NCBI GenBank assembly: GCA_963989245.1
Contig: OZ022341.1
Span: 57,326,628 to 57,390,627, forward strand
Reading direction: 5' to 3'
DNA from: Nansenia antarctica
Lineage: Eukaryota > Chordata > Actinopteri > Argentiniformes > Microstomatidae
DNA: 64,000 bases
Of the stretch, positions 63,998 to 64,000 are shown piece by piece. Positions within the stretch are counted from its first letter, which is position 1; each line of letters begins with the position of its first letter. The position numbers and the translations under genes were made by a program. The notes beneath the pieces were generated by a model. It made no database searches and had not been told where the DNA came from. It saw only the letters and a program-made list of their open reading frames with translations.

Positions 63998-64000
63998 ACA

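Overview
The window looks like non-coding nuclear DNA from a vertebrate, most probably a ray-finned (teleost) fish. The base composition is AT-rich. Long (CA/GT)n arrays recur every few kilobases, and the recognisable repeats are a fish-type mixture: L2/CR1/Rex-type LINE fragments, Tc1/mariner elements, PIF/Harbinger-like and other TIR elements, and tRNA-derived SINE sequence. I see no complete host protein gene, no rRNA and no intact tRNA gene. The region is best read as intergenic or deep intronic sequence. Three exon-like segments with good splice signals (31978-32079 and 32512-32549 on the minus strand, 43901-44040 on the plus strand) are reported at low confidence.

Layout. 1-2353: a LINE with endonuclease and reverse transcriptase on the minus strand, running off the left edge. 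3.1-4.5 kb: a TIR-flanked 21-bp minisatellite and a GT array. 5.05-5.97 kb: a 922-bp TIR element with TTA target duplications and an internal direct duplication. 6.5-10.0 kb: two copies of one 1.1-kb Tc1/mariner-type element in opposite orientation. The second sits inside a 245-bp MITE whose empty copy is at 43264-43512. 14.5-16.2 kb: an L2 tail followed by a degenerate TIR element with a 22-bp tandem array, two convergent tRNA-like Pol III promoters and a Myb/SANT-like coding remnant. 22.06-23.27 kb: an L2 LINE remnant (minus strand) interrupted by a 408-bp LTR-type element with no coding capacity. 27.4-27.8 kb and 38.4-38.6 kb: minisatellites. 40.6-40.9 kb: a tRNA-derived SINE. 55.56-57.29 kb: a Tc1 element whose transposase 5' part is replaced by a hAT-type zinc-finger fragment. 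63.47-63.95 kb: a second Tc1 transposase remnant, a short relative of which lies at 38.2 kb. The remaining stretches show no recognisable gene.

Main points of interest. (1) The element at 22204-22611 has LTR-like TG...CA repeats, a tRNA-Leu-type primer binding site and a short target duplication, and each LTR carries perfect A and B boxes of a tRNA promoter. It is a candidate terminal-repeat retrotransposon in miniature (TRIM) with Pol III-type LTRs, an arrangement analogous to 5S-bearing Cassandra elements of plants. (2) The heptamer TACAGTA/TACTGTA occurs about 60 times outside tandem arrays, several-fold above chance. It is exactly the canonical excision footprint of Tc1/Sleeping Beauty-type transposons, which suggests the window is scattered with excision scars. 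(3) The window contains both an occupied and an empty copy of the same MITE, which defines a nested insertion precisely.
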